A DNA stretch of 64,000 nucleotides from assembly GCA_023381895.1 (NCBI GenBank), contig JAMCTA010000032.1, forward strand, positions 1 to 64,000. Direction: 5' to 3'. Positions 59,735 through 64,000 of the stretch are shown in pieces. Made by a program: the position numbers and the translations under genes. How positions within the stretch are numbered: position 1 is the first letter of the stretch; each line of letters starts with the position of its first letter. The stretch comes from Chloroflexota bacterium (lineage in GTDB: Bacteria; Chloroflexota; UBA4733). The notes under the pieces were generated by a model. The model did no database searches. It saw only the letters and a list, made by a program, of their open reading frames with translations, and was not told the DNA's origin.

Positions 59735-62494
59735 CTATTGCAGTTCGGTAGCATCATCTCGGGTGAGTTGAAGCGGCAGCACGACCGTGAACGTGCTTCC
59801 TTCTCCCAAGGCGCTTTCGACGACGATGCGCCCCCCGTGTCCCTCTACAATCCCCTTCGCGATCGACAGACCCAGGCCTGACCCGCCCCCAAAGCGGCTA
59901 TCACTCTGATCCACCCGGAAGAAGCGCTCAAAGACTCTTGCTTGATACTCTGATGCGATGCCACGTCCCTCATCGGTCACCTTGATCTCGACTTCACCCT
60001 CACGCACCACCACACTCACCGTCACAAGCGATCCGGGTGCTGAGTACTTGACTGCGTTGTCAAGAAGGTTGCGGAACACTTGCTCGAGCCGCCGGCTATC
60101 GGCCGAGATCAACGGCACCTCCTGGGGCAAGTTCAGGGCAAATCGGTAGGTAGGCGCTCGTTGTTGTGCATCGCCGACAGCCTTGCGGACCAGCAGGAGC
60201 AGCTTCAAGGGATGCTTCTCCAGCGCGAGCGTACCCGCCTCCAAGCGCGATGTATCAAGTAGGTTGCCCACGAGCTCGCTGAGATTATCCGTCTCCTCAT
60301 CGATGATAGTCAGAAACTCTTGACGCGTCGCCGCATCAAGCGTCGCGTCCATCTCCCGCAGCGTGCTCACGTAGCCTTTAATGAGCCCTAGAGGCGTACG
60401 CAGCTCGTGCGACACCATGGAGAGGAAGTGTGACTTCATCTGATCCAGTTGCGCCAGCTGCTGGTTTGCCTCAGCGAGTCGCTGGGCTCGTTGAGCCAGC
60501 TCCGTGTAGAGACGTGCGTGATCGAGAGCAATGCTTGCCTGGCTTGCAAAGGTCTGGAGCACGCCGCGACTCTCATCCGTAATCTTCCGCCGTGTCACGA
60601 GTGTGTCTACGATCAGTGCGCCGAACACCTGGTCGCCGACACGCAGAACCTCTCCAGCAACAAGATTATGGATGTGCTCTCGCTGGCGCACATCTGCCAG
60701 AAAGGGTGAGTTCAGCCAGCCCTCAATCGCTTGCGCCACCAGCTCTCCCGGGTCTGACGGCGCGGCTTGCTGCCACTGTCCCCACGAAGAGATCGCCCCC
60801 TGGGTATCAGTCGCCAGACTCCCGCGCACCAGAGCATGGTCTCTATCGACGAGCGCGAGTGCGGCACGGTCGAAGCCCAGGCGCTTCCGCACTTCAAAGA
60901 GGAGCGATCGCAAGATGTGGTCGAGGTTGAGGCTTGAGGCAATCGCCTGTCCTGCTTCATGGAGGCCAGCGATCTGCTCTGTCCGCCGGTAGAGGTCCTC
61001 GAAAAGCCGGGCATTCTTGATGGCAATGGCCACCTGGTCAGCGAGCGTGTGCAGCATCTCGATGTCACGACTGTCGAATGCGTTGCGTGTGCTACTCTGC
61101 ACATCCAGAACGCCAATGATCTCGTCGGCATAACGAATAGGAACAGCCATCTCTGAGGCCGTGAGCGGTAAGCCAGGGTAGGAAAGAAAGTACGGCTCGC
61201 GTTCTACGTCACGCGCGAGCAGCGGCTGTCCAGTGGCTGAGACTCGACCAACGATGCCGTCAACGCCGGTCCGTAGTACTGTTCCTGGTGGCATCGGCCC
61301 TGGCTTCCCACCTTGTGCTGCCGCCAACACCACCGTATCCTCGCGCTCACTGCGCAAGAAAATAGCAACACTGTAGGGCACGAGCGTTTCATAGAGGAGA
61401 TCGACGAGGTAGGGCATCAGTTCTCTCGGTGGCATTAGCCCACCCATGCGCCGGGCGACAGAGTTGATGAGGTTGAGTTGCTGCGTTTGTCGCAAGGCTT
61501 CTCCGTAGAGCTGGCTGTTCCGAATCGCAATGGCGATCTGATCCGCCAGAGTCTCGACAAACGGGACATCCTCTTCTTCAAACGCTCCTGGCTGCTCCCC
61601 TTCGATGCTCAGCACACCAATGATGGTGCTACCAACGCGGAGCGGAACATCGAGCTCCGAACCGGTATGTGGCCCCGGCGCCTGGAAGAAGTGCTGATCC
61701 TGTGAGGTGTCGTTTGCAAGCCGCGTCTGGCCGATCGCTGCTGCGTGCCCGATCATTCCCGTGCCAAAGAGAACACGCAGATCCTGCCAAGTTTCTTCAT
61801 GCTCAGAGCTACAAGCGGCGCGGTAGAGCTGCTGAGGATTATGCTCATCAACAAGCATGACGGAGACTCTTTGATAACCAAAAGCCCTTCGCAGCAGATC
61901 GGTGGTCTCTGCGAGCAGAGCGTTAAGCTCGAGTGTTTGATTGGCTCGCCGCATCACCTCGGTGACGGCGCGCAATCGACGTGTCTTCTTCCGTTCACTC
62001 TCAACGAGCCGTGCTCCTTGCAGTGCGATACTGACGTAGTCACAGAAGAGATCGAAGAGATCGATGTCGCGCTCACTGAGTGGCGTCAACGTCTGGTCTT
62101 GCCGGGCTGCGCTGATCACTCCAACACGCTCGCCAGCGACTGTGAGTGGTCCATAGATCGTGACGTAGGAGTGATGCCCATAGGTTGCAAGCATCTCCGG
62201 CTCGGCTCGGGGATCCCAGCCGTTTACCACCTGGATCACGCCACTCCGCAGGACGGTCGCACGCACGTCATTGCTGCCAAGAGGCGCACGGATTGCAATG
62301 ACCGCTTCCTCGGTCATGTTGATGCCGACAGAGCCCCGAATCTCTTGTGTCGCTGGATCGACGAGGGCCACCGCTGCGCGATCAAAGCCAAGGGTCTTGG
62401 TCACTGCTTTGAGAACCACCTGCAGCACTTCGTGGACGTCCTGCGAGCTGGCAAGAACCCGGCTGACCTCCCGCAGCGCTTGGAGCTCGTCCAT
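59735..62494 (-). CDS. Cytoplasmic histidine kinase with four GAF domains
   Basis: About 919 residues, no membrane segment. Four GAF-like sensor domains in tandem: about 10-165 (LGFDRAAVALVDP), 180-340 (FGYQRVSVMLVDE), 350-510 (VPYSVAIFLRSE), 525-690 (LGFDRAALALVDR). Then FLSMVSHELRTPLG with phosphoacceptor His 696, and an ATPase domain with FRNLLDNAVKYS, DEGRGIASEY and GSGLGLSIAKG. ATG 62494 is chosen, because GAAGGGG precedes it and homology begins there; the open frame upstream runs over the gdhA start. GAF domains bind small cyclic or oxygen-related ligands; none can be named here. A lone receiver follows. Confidence 0.9.
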   Translation of the reverse strand: MDELQALREVSRVLASSQDVHEVLQVVLKAVTKTLGFDRAAVALVDPATQEIRGSVGINMTEEAVIAIRAPLGSNDVRATVLRSGVIQVVNGWDPRAEPEMLATYGHHSYVTIYGPLTVAGERVGVISAARQDQTLTPLSERDIDLFDLFCDYVSIALQGARLVESERKKTRRLRAVTEVMRRANQTLELNALLAETTDLLRRAFGYQRVSVMLVDEHNPQQLYRAACSSEHEETWQDLRVLFGTGMIGHAAAIGQTRLANDTSQDQHFFQAPGPHTGSELDVPLRVGSTIIGVLSIEGEQPGAFEEEDVPFVETLADQIAIAIRNSQLYGEALRQTQQLNLINSVARRMGGLMPPRELMPYLVDLLYETLVPYSVAIFLRSEREDTVVLAAAQGGKPGPMPPGTVLRTGVDGIVGRVSATGQPLLARDVEREPYFLSYPGLPLTASEMAVPIRYADEIIGVLDVQSSTRNAFDSRDIEMLHTLADQVAIAIKNARLFEDLYRRTEQIAGLHEAGQAIASSLNLDHILRSLLFEVRKRLGFDRAALALVDRDHALVRGSLATDTQGAISSWGQWQQAAPSDPGELVAQAIEGWLNSPFLADVRQREHIHNLVAGEVLRVGDQVFGALIVDTLVTRRKITDESRGVLQTFASQASIALDHARLYTELAQRAQRLAEANQQLAQLDQMKSHFLSMVSHELRTPLGLIKGYVSTLREMDATLDAATRQEFLTIIDEETDNLSELVGNLLDTSRLEAGTLALEKHPLKLLLLVRKAVGDAQQRAPTYRFALNLPQEVPLISADSRRLEQVFRNLLDNAVKYSAPGSLVTVSVVVREGEVEIKVTDEGRGIASEYQARVFERFFRVDQSDSRFGGGSGLGLSIAKGIVEGHGGRIVVESALGEGSTFTVVLPLQLTRDDATELQ

Positions 62495-62660
62495 AGCTGT
62501 CCAGCCCCTTCGATCGCCCACTCCACCTTGGCTGGCCACTGGCTCAGTGCCCTCATCAGTGTACGCGCTGTCACCATTCCTACACTTAACGGGTGTGCTT
62601 GGCGCCCGCTGACCGACCGTGACGCGCGCCCGGGAAGGGTGTACCCTTATTCTCATGTGC

Positions 62661-62669
62661 AAGGAGGTG
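62661..62669 (+). promoter_or_regulatory. Strong ribosome binding site for gdhA
   Basis: AAGGAGGTG matches the anti-Shine-Dalgarno almost fully and lies nine bases before ATG 62679. It fixes that start against the upstream one at 62619. Confidence 0.8.
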
Positions 62670-62678
62670 CTCACGCCT

Positions 62679-63953
62679 ATGACAGCGGTTCCAACGTCGT
62701 CGAGTTCAGGGAAGCTCAGCGCCTACGACATCGCCGTGCAGCAGTTCAACGCAGTTGCTGAACGCCTGGGACTCGACGACGGTGTCGCGGCGATCCTCCG
62801 GCAGCCTCATCGCGAGTTCATCGTCCATTTTCCGGTGAAAATGGACGATGGCTCAGTCCAGACCTTCACCGGCTACCGAGTTCAACACAACACGGTGCGT
62901 GGTCCCGCCAAAGGAGGGATCCGCTATGCACCAAACGTCACCCTCGATGAGGTGCGAGCGCTGGCCATGTGGATGACGTGGAAGTGTGCTGTCGTTGGCA
63001 TCCCTTTCGGTGGCGCCAAAGGTGGAGTTGCCTGCGATCCCCATATCCTCTCGCTGCAAGAGCTCGAACACCTCACACGCCGTTACACCTCCGAGATCTC
63101 GCTCATCATCGGGCCTGAAATCGACATCCCTGCACCCGACATGAACACCAACCCACAGGTTATGGCGTGGATTATGGATACCTACAGTATGCAGAAGGGA
63201 TATTCCGTTCCCGCCTGTGTGACCGGAAAGCCGGTATCAATCGGTGGCTCAGAAGGGCGCCTTGAAGCAACCGGACACGGAATCATGGCCGTCGCACGCA
63301 AGGCGTGCAGTCATGTAGGTTTGGATCTTGCACGAGCACGTGTAGCCGTCCAAGGATTCGGAAACGTCGGCAGCGTTGCCGCGCGCTCACTCCAGGAAGC
63401 CGGTGCACGCGTGGTAGCCGTTAGTGATATGGATGGTGCGATCTACAATGAGCACGGCTTGGACATCAATGCTGTGACCGCTGCCGTCGGGGAGCGCGGC
63501 TCTGTCGTCATCTATCGCGGAGCGGACCGCATCGCCAATGAGACGTTACTCACAGCGCCTTGCGACATCCTCATTCCTGCTGCCGTCGAGAACCAGATCA
63601 ACGCGACGAATGCTCACGCTATCCAGGCCCGTATCATTGTGGAGGGCGCGAATGGTCCCACAACTCCTGCGGCTGATGCCATCCTGTTCGATCGCGGCAT
63701 TTTTGTGGTTCCCGATATCCTGGCAAACGCAGGTGGTGTTACTGTGTCATACTTCGAGTGGGTGCAGGATCTTCAGTCTTTCTTCTGGAGCGAATCCGAG
63801 ATCAATGCCCGTCTCTACAACATTCTCGATCGTGCCTTCGACACAGTTCTCAAGGTGAGTTTGCAGGAGCGCGTCGACATGCGCACGGCAGCCTACATGG
63901 AGGCCGTGACAAAGGTTGCGGAAGGCTATCGCCTTCGTGGCATCTATCCCTAG
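62679..63953 (+). CDS. gdhA: Glutamate dehydrogenase (Glu/Leu/Phe/Val family)
   Basis: 424 residues. The substrate-binding region GYRVQHNTVRGPAKGGIRYAP, the catalytic Lys in GIPFGGAKGGVACDP, and the DIPAPDMNTNPQVMAWIMD segment are diagnostic. The Rossmann domain shows AVQGFGNVGSVAARSL followed by VAVSDMDGAIYN, the Asp-containing turn suggesting NAD preference. Near the C-terminus EGANGPTTPAAD and NAGGVTVSYFEWVQD complete the pattern. It interconverts glutamate and 2-oxoglutarate plus ammonia. It diverges from the four-GAF kinase across about 180 bases. Confidence 0.96.
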   Translation: MTAVPTSSSSGKLSAYDIAVQQFNAVAERLGLDDGVAAILRQPHREFIVHFPVKMDDGSVQTFTGYRVQHNTVRGPAKGGIRYAPNVTLDEVRALAMWMTWKCAVVGIPFGGAKGGVACDPHILSLQELEHLTRRYTSEISLIIGPEIDIPAPDMNTNPQVMAWIMDTYSMQKGYSVPACVTGKPVSIGGSEGRLEATGHGIMAVARKACSHVGLDLARARVAVQGFGNVGSVAARSLQEAGARVVAVSDMDGAIYNEHGLDINAVTAAVGERGSVVIYRGADRIANETLLTAPCDILIPAAVENQINATNAHAIQARIIVEGANGPTTPAADAILFDRGIFVVPDILANAGGVTVSYFEWVQDLQSFFWSESEINARLYNILDRAFDTVLKVSLQERVDMRTAAYMEAVTKVAEGYRLRGIYP

Positions 63954-64000
63954 CCCGAATGGGTACGACGAGGCCTACTACGCCGCCCGTCAAAGCTGGC

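Noticed and set aside
61745..62761. 338-residue open frame on the plus strand, antisense to the four-GAF kinase
   Set aside because: It lies wholly opposite a well-conserved kinase and overlaps gdhA, has no ribosome site and resembles nothing. Long antisense frames are expected at this GC content.

Overview
The window (about 58% GC) looks like the chromosome of a Chloroflexota-type bacterium. This is an inference from gene content: a secreted protein with the FGYPIS-type motif common in that phylum, a PIG-V-like mannosyltransferase, an amidase carrying an NBR1-like Ig domain, a PASTA-domain membrane protein, several lipoproteins, no LPS or outer-membrane genes, and many GTG/TTG starts. The class cannot be fixed from the sequence alone. 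No tRNA, rRNA, CRISPR array, intact insertion sequence or prophage was seen.

Layout. 0-2.2 kb: tail of a response regulator, its histidine kinase and a small protein. 2.3-6.8 kb: secreted FGYPIS protein, a SixA phosphatase translationally coupled to a CYTH-CHAD protein, and a PIG-V-like mannosyltransferase. 6.9-10.6 kb: peptide deformylase and a sugar module (Gfo/Idh/MocA oxidoreductase, LacI regulator, TIM-barrel isomerase). 10.7-18.1 kb: phosphate regulon, with pstB-pstS-pstC-pstA-phoU on the minus strand and a PhoB/PhoR-type pair diverging on the plus strand. 18.1-24.3 kb: uppP, dut, miaA, mutL and a methyltransferase. 24.4-29.1 kb: a cytochrome c lipoprotein, a phosphoesterase, and two envelope genes with altered active sites (an S41 peptidase with Cys in place of the catalytic Lys, and a PASTA-bearing pseudokinase). 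29.2-38.6 kb: HAD phosphatase, TsaC/Sua5, FAD oxidoreductase, MutY, a GT-C glycosyltransferase, a broken malate/lactate dehydrogenase, a branched-chain aminotransferase and an M20 peptidase.

38.7-50.2 kb is an accessory catabolic region: a large BNR/sortilin-like propeller protein, a PmoA-like (DUF6807) protein, a GntR/FCD regulator, an orphan sugar-binding lipoprotein and two Cys-type sulfatases. Between them lie gene scraps: the last residues of a DppC-type permease, the first residues of an enolase-superfamily enzyme, and a possible damaged dehydrogenase start. With the broken dehydrogenase at 36 kb, this suggests a carbohydrate or sulfo-conjugate utilisation region that is losing genes.

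50.3-64 kb returns to core genes: Trm112-like protein, RluD-family pseudouridine synthase, folP-folK, a DMT transporter, a multidomain cell-wall amidase with a GerMN lipoprotein, a second TIM-barrel isomerase, an ArsB/NhaD-type transporter, a lone receiver domain, a four-GAF histidine kinase and divergent glutamate dehydrogenase.

No wholly new system is obvious. The most interesting items are the pseudokinase/altered-peptidase pair, the CYTH-CHAD/SixA couple, a sulfatase whose only well-placed start codon is ATC, a perfect 19-bp hairpin at 2.2 kb, and the decay pattern of the 36-50 kb region.
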